In this document: positions 34,002 to 45,214 of the stretch, one piece after another
How positions within the stretch are numbered: the stretch's first letter is position 1
Layout of the letters: each line of letters begins with the position of its first letter
NCBI RefSeq assembly: GCF_008831285.2
Contig: NC_045144.1
Span: forward strand, 16,169,858 to 16,233,857
Length of the DNA stretch: 64,000 nt
Direction: 5' to 3'
From: Nymphaea colorata
Lineage: Eukaryota; Streptophyta; Magnoliopsida; Nymphaeales; Nymphaeaceae
Position numbers and translations under genes: made by a program
Notes under the pieces: model-generated
What the model saw: the letters and a program-made list of their open reading frames with translations, nothing else
Told to the model about the DNA's origin: nothing
Databases searched by the model: none

Positions 34002-34363
34002 TGTTAAAACTGATGATCCAGCCGTTGAAGCTAATTATGCCAAGACCTGCTGTCTAGTCGTTGCAAATCATCCAGCTGTTGAAGAGATCTACTATCTAGA
34101 CGTTGAAAATAAAACTGCAGCACCAGATCGACAGCCTGCCCTCTCAATACGCAATCAACTAAATACAACGTCTGCAGTTACATGATATTCTTTCCAGACT
34201 GAATCGTTTCATATTTATATCCTTGAATGTATAGCAAGTATTAACTTGTTACCATAACCAACATCTGTAACATACGAGTGAATGTTAATATAAATAGATA
34301 CTATCCTCACATGTTAAGTATGGGGAAAGAGGTTCATTTTCCTCATCTCTTGTGTCTCTAATA
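34002..34363 (+). repeat. Copia 5' LTR
   Basis: 362 bp. It differs from the 3' LTR at three sites, each C/T or G/A at a CpG (for example GTCGTTG versus GTCATTG). Left flank is the TSD ATAAG. Confidence 0.95.
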
Positions 34364-34376
34364 TGGTATCAGAGCC
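34364..34376 (+). promoter_or_regulatory. Copia primer-binding site
   Basis: TGGTATCAGAGCC directly after the LTR matches the 3' end complement of initiator methionine tRNA used by most plant copia elements. Confidence 0.9.
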
Positions 34377-34420
34377 ATCTCTCCAAGGGAGCTTGTGATT
34401 TCATCTTGCTCATATTCAGA

Positions 34421-34738
34421 TTAGTTCATTCTGTTATCGAGCAGGAGCTCCCCGTGTCTCCAGGTGTCTGGAGATTGTTGCTGCATATTTTCATCGACAT
34501 ATTTCATGAGTACTTGGGAGCCCATTACTGTTTGGATCTGACCTCGCCAGAGAAGATAGTTATCTTTGTTCAGTTTGATAGACACTAAGCTGGAGGCAGC
34601 TAATGCTGAAGAGGCTATGGATAAATAGCAAGTTGCAGAAAAAAAAAATGACTTGCAGCAAAAATGAAAATAGGAAGTGTTTCCGGACTTGCAGCAACGT
34701 AGCAAATTGCTATTTCCCGTCTCAGGCGGAAACTTCAC
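34421..34738 (-). pseudogene. Inverted copia gag fragment
   Basis: On the minus strand, opposite to the element's pol, there is a 105-codon frame containing LVSIKLNKDNYLLWR, a typical N-terminal copia Gag signature, followed by MKYVDE. It sits where gag should begin just after the primer-binding site, but reversed, so part of gag has been inverted within the element. It cannot be expressed from the LTR promoter as sense Gag. Confidence 0.75.
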
Positions 34739-35035
34739 CGTTTCAATCAGAGTAATAGTCCAACAATCTAACTTTCAGAAAACAGGGGATTCACCGTTTA
34801 TAGTAATAGCCAAAAAAAGGAACAGAGTATACTTTCACCGAAAAAACAGACCATGAAATCTGGCTGGCGCTGTTAGCTCCGGCGACAGAGGAGGTCGAGC
34901 AATAGCTCGTTGAAATCGTCTTCGCCTTAGGAATCTCCCTGCAAGATTTCAGAATTTTTGGAGTAGGCAATAGGGAGATATGAATTTTTGAAGTGATGTC
35001 TGTCCTGTAAAGCAAATAGGGATTCTTAGAACAAG

Positions 35036-37143
35036 TTGGAACCAAAAACCAAGGCGTGTGTTCTCATTGGATATGGTGTCAAACACAAGGGATATATGTG
35101 CTTTGATCCCAAAGAGAGGAAGATTTATATCAGTCGACATGTTTTCTTTGATGAGAGCAAACTTGGATTCCAAGGATTAGAAATGGACAGCAGTCGTAGC
35201 CCTACCAACATCAATTTATGGCAGCCTCTTCCCATGAACCTAAACCACCAAAACCAAAATCAGCCTAGCATCACTCAACAACTCCTCACTTCCTCACCAC
35301 CATCAATTGATCCCATCACAGCTACTGAGCGTCTCCATTCTGACCAACCGTTAGAACTAGCTTCACCTCACCTACGTCCCTCCCCTTCACTGCCACCGAC
35401 CACTGCTCCGTCTAACAGAGCTATCATCCCTTCAACCTCCACCAATGAACAACCATCCTCAAGCTCTCCCAACTTGCAACCCACTATACCATCTATTGTT
35501 CCCTTACCTTCTCACACACACCCTATGATCACCAGGTCGATGACAGGTAACCTCAAACCAAAAGCCTATGTCACCATTCAGTCCCAGACCACTGAAAATC
35601 ACTATGAACCTGCTACCTATACCGACGCCGCTCAGTCTAATGCTTGGCAACGTGCCATGGATGCTGAATTTTGTGCCTTGCAGCAAAATCACACATGGGA
35701 ATTAGTACCCCGTCAAGATCACTTTCATGTTATTGGATCCAAGTGGGTTTACAAGCTGAAATATAATCCTGATGGCACCATTGCTAGACATAAAGCTAGA
35801 CTCATGGCGAAAGGTTATCTTCAAGAAGCTAGTGTTGATTTCAATGAGACATTTAGTCCCGTCATTAAACCAACCTCAGTACGCATGCTTCTTTCCTTGG
35901 CAACACAATTCAAATGGGACATTCGCCAGCTCGACTTTGATAATGCTTTCTTGAATGGGATTCTCACAGAGGAGGTTTATATGTCGCAGCCTCAAGGCTA
36001 TGAAGACCCTAAGAGACCCAATCATGTGTGTCGTCTTATAAAGGCCCTATATGGCCTGAAACAAGCACCACGTGCCCGGTACATGCGTCTCAGTAACTTT
36101 CTCCAAGATATGAGATTTCATATTTCCAACTCGGATCCCTCTTTATTCATCTCTCAAGGCTGGCGAGCCTTCGTTCTTGTCTATGTTGATGACATACTGG
36201 TAACTGGACCATCTACCGAGGTCACGTCAAAGGTAATTCAAAAGCTCAAACAACATTTTTCCATCAAAGATATGGGTCGGCTTTCATATTTTTTAGGCAT
36301 TGAGGTTCTCTATCAAGATGATTGTATTTATCTCAGTCAAAGGAATTATTTACTCAATGTCCTTAAACGAACTCACATGGAGAAAGCCAAAGCATCAACT
36401 ACACCTATGAGCACTACCCACAAACTGCACAAGGATGGAATCCCATATGACAATGATACATTCTACCGAAGTGTTGTCGGTGCACTCCAATATGCTTGCT
36501 TCACCAGACCAGATCTTTCATTCTCAGTCAACAAAGTATGTCAATACATGCATCGGCCTACCATTGATCATTGGAAAGCCGTCAAAAGAATCCTGCGATA
36601 TGTTCAAGGTACTCTCAACTATGGTTTGTGTTTCAAATCAACCACATATCCACTCACTCTTCAAGCCTTTGCTGATGCCGACTGGGGAGGATGTTTAGAT
36701 GACCGGAAGTCGACCGGAGGATGCGTGATATTCCTTGGAGGAAATGTCATCTCATGGTTTTCAAGAAAACAACGAACTGTAGCACTATCTAGCACCGAGG
36801 CTGAATATAAATCTCTTGCAGGAGGTGTTGCAGAATTACTTTGGAATCAGTCGTTACTACAAGAATTCGGTTTCAAACCAACCACAGCCCCCATACTTTG
36901 GTGCGATAATATCGGGGCACTTTATTTGGCAACCAATCCAATTTTTCATGCTCATACCAAACATGTTGAAATCGATTTCCACTTCGTTTGAGATCATGTC
37001 AACAAAGGCCATATCAAGGTTCAATTTCTACGATCAAATGAACAAGTTGCTGATGGTTTAACAAAGCCACTGAATGTCAATCTACATCATCAATTTACAA
37101 GCAATTTGAACGTAGTTGATTGCACGCTCAAATTGAAGGGGCG
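35036..37143 (+). pseudogene. Copia pol: integrase C-terminus, reverse transcriptase, RNase H
   Basis: The open frame 35036-36991 (651 residues) starts within the integrase C-terminal region (KACVLIGYG, ISRHVFFDE). It then has a Ser/Pro/Thr-rich linker, the RT domain (NTWELVP-like NHTWELVP, GSKWVYKLKYNPDG, FSPVIK, QLDFDNAFLNG, YGLKQAPRA, catalytic YVDD near residue 383) and RNase H (ADADWGG, LSSTEAEY). A TGA at 36989-36991 interrupts the conserved FHFV-RDH region, and the frame continues afterwards with VADGLTKPLN up to the 3' LTR. The stop is consistent with a CGA to TGA change. No complete polyprotein can be made. Confidence 0.9.
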
Positions 37144-37505
37144 TGTTAAAACTGATGATCCAGCCGTTGAAGCTAATTATGCCAAGACCTGCTGTCTAGT
37201 CATTGCAAATCATCCAGCTGTTGAAGAGATCTACTATCTAGACGTTGAAAATAAAACTGCAGCACCAGATCGACAGCCTGCCCTCTCAATACGCAATCAA
37301 CTAAATACAACATCTGCAGTTACATGATATTCTTTCCAGACTGAATTGTTTCATATTTATATCCTTGAATGTATAGCAAGTATTAACTTGTTACCATAAC
37401 CAACATCTGTAACATACGAGTGAATGTTAATATAAATAGATACTATCCTCACATGTTAAGTATGGGGAAAGAGGTTCATTTTCCTCATCTCTTGTGTCTC
37501 TAATA
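37144..37505 (+). repeat. Copia 3' LTR
   Basis: 362 bp, near-identical to the 5' LTR, followed by the TSD ATAAG at 37506-37510. Confidence 0.95.
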
Positions 37506-37510
37506 ATAAG

Positions 37511-38700
37511 GCGGCCGAACGCCGGAGAATGCCGTCTAAGCCTTGGTATATTTATGTTACTAACAGTGTAATCAAAATCTGCATGAACCATTGAAGAGCG
37601 CCACATGCTGATTCTGAAATATATTATTTCTAAATATTTGAAACTTAATTTCATCCAACAATTTGGTTTTTATCTGCATTGTTGATGATGAGAGTTTTTG
37701 AACAATAGATTCTTCATGCGATGGGAATTAAGTTTTGCAACCATTATGGGGCTACATCTCAAGGGATTGCTCCTTGTCCTATGGGAGTATCTTCTATAGT
37801 TGGGTGGGAAAAGGTCTTCTTTGTTAGGAGGAAGACGAAGAATGCAGGCAGAATTATGCATGTCTTGCAGGGGCGCCGTAATATTTTTGTTATTTGGACA
37901 CTGTGCAAAGCATGTTTACAGAAAACGTGTTTTTTTTTTAAAAAAAAGGTGAAAAAAAAAAGTGATAAATTAAATGACTGTTTAAAACTTTTAAAAAATG
38001 CATTAAAAAAACATTAAAAACGAAAAAACCACATTTTTCCAGTGTTCTTTCGCTTTTTCCACTTTTTTCAGTTTTTTTAATGCCAAACAGTTTTTTTCAT
38101 TTTTTATTTTTTATTTGTTGCAAATCTACTTATCTTGTGATGTTTGTGTTATTTGTTTCTCACTTATTTTATTTTTCTCAAATTTAAAAAAAAATACTGT
38201 ATTTTTCTCATTTTTTTCAAGCTCGTTGTATTATGCTCGAGAAAAACCTCGTCATTTAAAACTCCGAGACGTTATTTGTGACTATGGTGTTGAGACATCT
38301 TCCATCGTTGGAAAATAGAAGAAAAGCACCTATGAGAAAGATTTAATAAATGTTGATTACATTTTGATGGACATTAAGGCAAATGAGGTGATAATGGAGG
38401 ACAGTGCTTTTCCTCCATGCTTGTTTCTGGAAAGACCTAAGCAGATGATCCCTATTCATGTTTGTCAAGGAGGATTGAATACTCCTAAAACCAGTCAAGT
38501 GATGATATGTCGAAGAAAGAGCCCTTTGAAGTATAAGGAGGTAAGCTCTTCTAAGAAGCAAGTAATTAATGGGGAAAATAAGGAGAAATAAAAAAAAGGG
38601 CCTAGACTTAGGGGTGCTGACAGAGATGTACCCTGATTGTTTCGTGGCCGTGAAAGAGGAAAGGATGGTACTTATACTGTCCAGATCAGAGAAAAAAAAA
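37511..38700. other. Transposon-derived spacer with AT-rich repeat
   Basis: 37870-38290 is a plus-orientation copy of the AT-rich repeat also seen at 12481-12960 and 53727-54146 (CTCGAGAAAAACCTCGTC, GACGTTATTTGTGAC). Flanking pieces (37720-37860, 38364-38591) have short ORFs, one with a CNHYG cysteine word that may be a LINE ORF1 relic. Certainty is low. Confidence 0.4.
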
Positions 38701-40080
38701 ATTAATCCTAAATTAAAATGAATATTGTGGGATCAAAAAGTTTGTGGGCTTGTAAGTTATGTTGGCCAGAGAGAATGGTTTCCTTTACTTAGAGAGTTTC
38801 TTGGATGCTTTTTCCTTGTTTTGGTTGATACCATGCTGTCAAAAAGAAAGGCTGGAGTTATTTGCTTTAACACACAGAGAAATTGAGATTGGCTCTAACA
38901 ATGATGTGGAGGGAAATTGGCTCAAATTGTTTTTGGTTGGTGAGTTCAGTCCTTTAGACTTATGTTCTGTAATTGTAACCTGATTTGGAAGGATTGCAGT
39001 CTTGAAAGAATAACATCTAAGTGATTGATGGATGTTGTGAGTGTCTACATATATATAGATTTTGGAATAAGTTGTCAACTTGTTATGTTAGGTGCAGTCC
39101 TTGCTAATAAACAGGTTCCAACCTTGATTTTAGGGCACTTTAATTCGATCAAAGATGGATCATGGCTTGCATTTCTTGTATTTCATTTATTTAATTTGCT
39201 GGTTTAGTTAAAATTTCTTGTGAGAAAAACAGCTACATGTGGTTTAGCAGGCATAAACAAACTTTTGTTGTTTAAAGCAACATTGGTTGATACTTTGTTA
39301 TTAACTAGTCTTGGATGAAGCAAGTTTCTGCCATATGTTGTTTAATTGTAAATGTTATGACATTGTATTATTTGTTGATATTTCAGGCTAAGTTGGTTTC
39401 TTCTTCTCCTGTTGACAAGGGCACTTTCAAAGTATTCTAAATTTTGGGAAAACTTTGTCTGGAAAACTCTACTCAAAAGCTGCCCAATGGTTAAACTGGC
39501 CGGCAAAGAATCTAAGGTTTAATCATGTCTTAGTCACTGGAACAAATCCCGAATAGGTAGAATTGATGTGGAGGTGACCAGACTGAGTGCTGCCTTGGAT
39601 GCTTTACATGGAGCCATTAACGTGGGATCAACTGATTGGATTACTAGAGAGAAATATAATAGTATTTCTGTGATGTAGCCCTTTCTAAAAAACAAATTTA
39701 TGTTGAAACAAAAGGCTAGGACACAATGGTTGAGAGGATATGAGAATAATGTGTAGTTTCACATGGTAGTTAAGGAAAGGATTTATAAAAGTTCAATAAG
39801 AAGTATCAAAGCTGATTAAATAGTCTTTGAAGATGAGACTTAGTGAGCATGTTTCAATCGTTTTGAAGCTCTCTATTCTAAGGACGACCCAATGGGAGAG
39901 TTTAGTGGCCTTTGGAGTAGGCCTTTGATATCATGAGTGGATAATGAAGTTTTGCTTATATAGCTGATGATGAAATACATTGAGCAATTTTTGAATCAAA
40001 CTATTGGGACTGAAGGTAGTCCCAATAGTTTCTTTAACCAACATTAGGATATCATTGGTGGTACCATTAAATTGGCCATA
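38700..40080 (+). pseudogene. LINE (non-LTR retrotransposon) ORF2 relic
   Basis: Frames interrupted by many stops resemble a plant LINE ORF2. Near 39700 the stretch LKQKARTQWLRGYENN is followed by FH, KERIYKSSIRSIK, VFEDET and FNRFEALYSKDDP, which matches the region between endonuclease and reverse transcriptase. Upstream, GHFNSIKDGS near 39135 may be the endonuclease. No intact domain remains and no poly-A tail or target duplication was identified. Confidence 0.55.
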
Positions 40081-40196
40081 AAAGATTTTTTTTTTTTTTA
40101 TTGAAGGGAGAATACTTAAAAGAATAGGAGGAAATCATATAGTCTTGCTTAAAAAGTCACCTCTCATATCTTCAATTTCTAGCTCATTGCCTTAAG

Positions 40197-40910
40197 GGTA
40201 GTTTGGCATGTATACGGCTAGACATATGTTATGCGGTCGGTATGGTTAGCTTATACCAGTCAAATCCTGGAAATGCTCATTGAATAACAGTTAAGAGAAT
40301 TATGTGGTACTTGAAAGACATTGAAAATTTGGCCCTATGCTATGATGATGGAGATTCCATATAAAAGGTTATATAAATGCAAATTGGGAATAAACATGAA
40401 CAAAAATCTACATCATGATATGTGTTTTTGCTTAACCATAGTGCAATATCTTGGTGTTGTTAGAAACAAACTTGCATAACCCTATCAACCATGGAATCAG
40501 AATTTGTAGCTAGATCAATGGTAGTGCAAGAAGGTGTTTGGTTGAGGAGACTGTTTAAGCATCTTTTGATTGTCTCGCATGAAAATGTTTCAATAACCAT
40601 CTGTTGTGACAATCAAGAGCTGATCGTGTATGTGAAGAATCCAAAGTTTAATAATAGAACCAAACACATTGACACCAAATATAAGTACCCACAAGATATT
40701 GTCCAAAAATGAAAATGTGTTAAATTATATTCATACTAGTGAAATGGTGGCTGATATAATGACTAAGCCAATTAATGTTGATGTATTAAAAAAAACAAGT
40801 AAATTGGATGGAGTTATTAGTATATAAAAGTTGAACTTTTGTGTAATAATTCGTTTTAAGCATGTTACAAGATTGTGCAACCAAGTAGGGATTGTTTGCA
40901 CTGATTGTGT
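40197..40910 (+). pseudogene. Degenerate copia RT/RNase H 3' fragment
   Basis: Conceptual reading shows DICYAVGMV, QSNPGNAHW, RIMWYLK, then TMESEFVARS, VWLRRL, TICCDNQ, TKHIDTKY and MVADIMTKPIN in order, with frameshifts and stops. This is the typical end of copia pol. CCAAGTAGGGATTGTT near 40880 resembles the polypurine-tract/3' LTR start of such elements, but a matching 5' part was not found. It belongs to a different lineage from the 34002-37505 element. Confidence 0.75.
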
Positions 40911-41628
40911 GAAGTGTCATGCAAAAGACGAGCTGAGATGAGATAAACAAGACCTAGGAACGCTTACCAATAAGCAAGACGGGTTTTGTGTGTTGAGATG
41001 TTAATGAATATCAGATAGAAACAAGTACATTTGTGGCATCCACCTTGATTGGATCAAGATGAGGTCTTACACTGAAGATCAATAAGGTCGACATGATCTT
41101 ATAAAATCATGTATACCTGGTAACCAAGTCTGAGGGCTCAGATTATTTTAGTTGGATTGAGATGGATATCTTTGAGTCGAGGTTGGACTTTCGGCGATTT
41201 GTATTGCAAAATTTAATTATTCAGTACATGCACAACTCTCACAATGATGAGACAATTGCTTCAAAAATTAAAGTAACTGGTTCACATAAGAACATTGCTA
41301 CCTGCACCGACTTACTGTATCAGTTATTGTGTTGTCATGGTGTTCAAGGTAACCGGAGTACCTAAACATTCAGATTTTCCAGCTGAAACATATTGAGGAT
41401 TTAAGGACGAAAGCGTGATTTCCGTGGGCAGCTGGAAAGAGCGAGGGGCGTCTAGAAGTTCAAAAGCTGGTCGGATTTTTTCTAGAAAAAAAAAGGGGGG
41501 GAGATAGATTTATGTCCAACTGTTCAATCTTTGATGTATTTACAAATATCCACTGGATATCTCAGAAATTCAAAATAGATTTTCACAAGCACAAGGTTTT
41601 TTTTTTTTTTTTTTGGTTCGATGGTAAA
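40911..41628. other. Unassigned DNA, possibly old copia LTR remnant
   Basis: Follows the copia relic. No gene recognised. A 67-codon ORF at 41162-41365 has no known motif. Confidence 0.35.
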
Positions 41629-42042
41629 TAGGGATGTTAATTTATCTGATTTAAATTGGATATCCGACCAACTTGTTTCGAAAAAGTCTACATTTGATTA
41701 AGAAATTGGATCGGATTTTGATTTAAGAAACGACGTTTGATCTGATTCGGATTTGGATACACATAAATATCCAATCAGATTCGGATACATATTCGAATCA
41801 AATTTGTTTTTAAATAAATATCCTATACTTAATGCTCATATATTTTGAAAATAAGTCAAATTTGAATTCAGATATGAATGTAAAAATCAGATTCAGGTTG
41901 TGAAATTGAATTTCAAATTAGAATTAGGGTATGAAATTTTTTTGTTTGTATTTGAATCCAAATATGTAAATATCCAAAACAAGCAAATATGGTTAATGGT
42001 ATATCCTATTCAAATTTCAAATTCGATTCATTGACATCCCTA
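41629..42042. mobile_element. ATCCGAT-family MITE (414 bp)
   Basis: Ends TAGGGATGTTAATTTATCTG and CGATTCATTGACATCCCTA are inverted relatives. The interior is rich in ATCCGA/TCGGAT words. The 8-bp flanks ATGGTAAA and ATCGAAGA match weakly (5 of 8), so the target duplication is not certain. Confidence 0.75.
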
Positions 42043-43944
42043 ATCGAAGAGAGAGAGAGAGAGATATGTAAACTTGAAAAAGATATTGTTAACAATTTAT
42101 TTACAGTAAGGTATCTTTTATAGTACGACAAAATGGGTTTTCTGTGCATATTTTAATATGTCTCATTTTCATTCATGAAAACATGTGTCTGTGAATTATT
42201 TATAAAATCAAACTGTTACTCATAAAATTTTCAAATATTTATGTACCTGTTTATAAAACACAAGTGGTTATATATGTGTCCATGTGCGTGCACGTGAGAA
42301 GGTTTGAAGCCCTAGATGTATCTTGCCGGAGACTCAGAAAATTTAGCTTCTAAGTAGCAAACGTGTTAAATTATTAAACTCTTAACCTCATTCGAATTGC
42401 ATGCTTTCAGAAGTTTAAAGTTGATAAATAGTTAGGGTCATGAGTTGCCTGGATTCCGGATTCAATGTATTGCATTTGAACTTACATTCGGATCCTTTGA
42501 TAAAACTGAACAGACTCATATGTAAGTGAAAAAAAAATACAAAATTAAGAAAATTTTTGAGTTCCGTGTGGGCAACTGCCCACCCGAGTTGCCCACACCT
42601 CCCTCCGCCCCTGGCAACAAGGCATGCCATACTAACTTGTTTGTGTTTTGTTATCACTGGTACATGATGATTACATTATTACTGGTATAAAACGGGAATC
42701 GAACTGGTGATGTGCTTTTAATATGCAACTTTGGTGAGTTAGGAAAAATGAGTGACTAGGGGGACACTTACAGTTCAGAAAAGTTTTTCATGGGATTCGA
42801 AATGATAAGTGCGCTTTCACCAGTCCACCAATCTGACCAGCTACCCTATGCGGCCACGCTCCTTAAGACGGATCTCAGATCGATGCTTGTCTCAAATCTG
42901 TATATTACATTTCACCAGTCCACTGCTCAAACAAACAGTGCATTTCATCCATATTAGATTACATTGTAAAAACTATGGATATGTAGTTCGACTACGGGTT
43001 TAAGATCCCCATGGGTCTGTGGTAGCCTCGGATCTTAGCTCCTGCATCATTTTGTTTTCGAATTCAGAACAAGCAAAAAACCTGCATCGAAATTCTGGCC
43101 ATGGATCCGATCCATCTAAATGCAGGAATCCGGATCGTTTTGATACAGATATTTAATAAATACATATAAAAAATATATAGCAATAACTAAAACAAAATCC
43201 CAATTTCCATACAAACTATCAAATAATTGCATGAAGTAGCGTCTTTTTACCTGAAACAAAAATGTTAGTTAAAAGTTATAACAATGTAACTTAGTAAAAA
43301 TTAAAGGATAATATTGAAAATAAATCACAGCAAGCTTTTTTTGTCTCTCAAACTAAAGTTCATTTCCTTCAAATCCTGGGCAAAAAGGTTACATAGAAAG
43401 TGTAGCTCTTAATAAAAAAACCACAACAAGACGAACTCTCTTTTAAAACTATAAGAAAAAAACCTTTTACTTTTTTATAATAATACAAATGAAGGGGCAG
43501 CCATGACGATAGAAGCAACAAAATGGTAGAAGCGACGAACGTAGGCATAAAAATGACAGATCAAAACCTTACAGTGCTATTGTCAGATGCAAGATGAGTG
43601 GAGATGACATGTTATAGGATAGGTTAGAAATCTATTTTAAATAGATATCCAATCAGATTTAGATTCATATTGGAATTCAGATTCAATTTCAAAAAAAAAA
43701 AAAAAATCCTACATCCAATAATATTCGAACATTTTGAAAGTTATTTCTTAACATGTCATAATGCAGTTAGGATTAGGATTTGGTTATGTATCTCACAGTT
43801 GGATTTAGATTCAAATGTGAAGATAAAAGCCTTCAGTTGACATTCACTCATTCAAATTTGAATCCAAATATGTGAATATTCAATAAATCAAATACATGTG
43901 AATATTCAATAAATCAAATACAGTAAAAACAACACACATGCTGC
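42043..43944. other. Gene-poor AT-rich DNA
   Basis: Contains a GTGTGGGCAACTGCCCAC/GCCCCTGG remnant of the GGAGCCA family (42555-42620) and an ATCCGAT-family fragment (43620-43920). No convincing ORF. Confidence 0.45.
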
Positions 43945-44720
43945 CAATGTTGTAAAAGGCATATGGTAATGTGCATCGGTCAGGCCAACCTATACATTGT
44001 ATTGTACCATATCGTAAATTAATTTTTTAATTCATAAAAAAATTAAAAAATTAAAAAAATAGAAAAAATCAATAAAATCAAGAAAACAAAAAAAAATGTG
44101 TTCTATATAAAAAAAAAACTCATCACATCATTCATAAGCCATAATATATTAACAACATGTTTAAAAATAACAAATAAAAAATTCATAATAACATAATAAA
44201 CATTCATCACAACTTTAAGTTTTAATAAAGTTTTTTAGATTACATTACAAGTTTACAACAAATAATATGTTACGATTAACATCAATCAAGGTCCCTTCAT
44301 CATGAGTATTCTTATCACAATGGAGTTCTCCTTTAAATAAATGATTTTATCACATAAATGGGTGATTTTTGTAGAAAACTAGTAACACTTTCCTTTCTCA
44401 CAACTTTTAAACATGTTTAAAAAGAGAGAAATAAAGGTTTTTTTTGTAAAAAAACACAAAAAATCATTTTATCCTTGTATCATACGATACAAAGATGTAT
44501 CGGCCTATCGTAGTAAAACTTCCCCCCCTCACAACTTTTAAACATATTTAGAAAGAAGGAGAGAGAAGTTTTTTTTGTAAAAAAACTACAAAAAAAATTA
44601 TTTTATCCATATGTTGTACAATATAAGAGTGGCGTATTGTACGATACGACCCTCATATCGCATGATACAGCCGATATTCTTATGATACACAAACGTATCG
44701 TATCGTCATTGTCTGGTGCA
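43945..44720. repeat. TATCGTATCG-type dispersed repeat with internal tandem duplication
   Basis: Contains repeated GTATCG/CGATAC words (CATACGATACAAAGATGTATCGG, GTACGATACGACC, AACGTATCGTATCG) around an AT-rich core. A unit starting CTCACAACTTTTAAACAT is duplicated in tandem at 44398 and 44529, 131 bp apart. Possibly a decayed miniature element. Ends not resolved. Confidence 0.6.
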
Positions 44721-44996
44721 ATGATCTAACAAATTATATGTTAGAAAAAAAGAAAAATCTTTTGCAACTATGTTGTAGAAAGCTTCCAAACATGATTGGG
44801 AGTGTCATGCTAGAACCTGGATTTGTCAAAAAGCGCAAATGGCACAAATGATTTTGACGACCGGCAGTTTTGTGGCAGAGATCAACGTGTCCATTGCCGA
44901 TAGAATAGGTATAAATTCGAAGCAGCTTCTTATTTTACTCTTTTTATTGAATTGGTTAGCTTTTCTTTTTAACTACATGACAAAAGCACATTCTAG

Positions 44997-45206
44997 TAGG
45001 GTGGGCATGGGGCCGAGCCGGGTCGAACCTCTTTTTGACAGGCCGGGCCCCAGTCTAGCCACCTTCGCCTAAACCTTGACCCAGTTCATTTTTAATGAAA
45101 ATTTTAATATATATATATATATATATATTATTTATAAAAGTAGATTTATGCAAATATAATTAAAATTAATAAAAAGTTATTGACTCACACCCAACGCCCA
45201 CTCTTA
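44997..45206. mobile_element. hAT-like MITE with TAGGGTGGGCATG ends
   Basis: 210 bp. It begins TAGGGTGGGCATGGGGCCG and its reverse-complemented end is TAAGAGTGGGCGTTGGGTG. Flanks CATTCTAG (44989-44996) and CGTTCTAG (45207-45214) match at 7 of 8 positions, fitting an 8-bp hAT target duplication. Confidence 0.8.
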
Positions 45207-45214
45207 CGTTCTAG

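Larger units (their letters stand above)
34002..37505 (+). mobile_element. Ty1/copia LTR retrotransposon, internally deleted, 5-bp TSD
   Basis: A 3504-bp element flanked by perfect ATAAG duplications (33997-34001 and 37506-37510). LTRs at 34002-34363 and 37144-37505 are both 362 bp, start TGTTAAAACTG, end CTCTAATA and differ at three positions by eye. A primer-binding site TGGTATCAGAGCC starts at 34364, and a purine-rich tract TTGAAGGGGCG lies just before the 3' LTR. The interior of about 2.8 kb is shorter than a complete copia: gag appears only as an inverted fragment, and protease and the integrase core are absent. The element is therefore probably non-autonomous, yet young. Confidence 0.95.
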
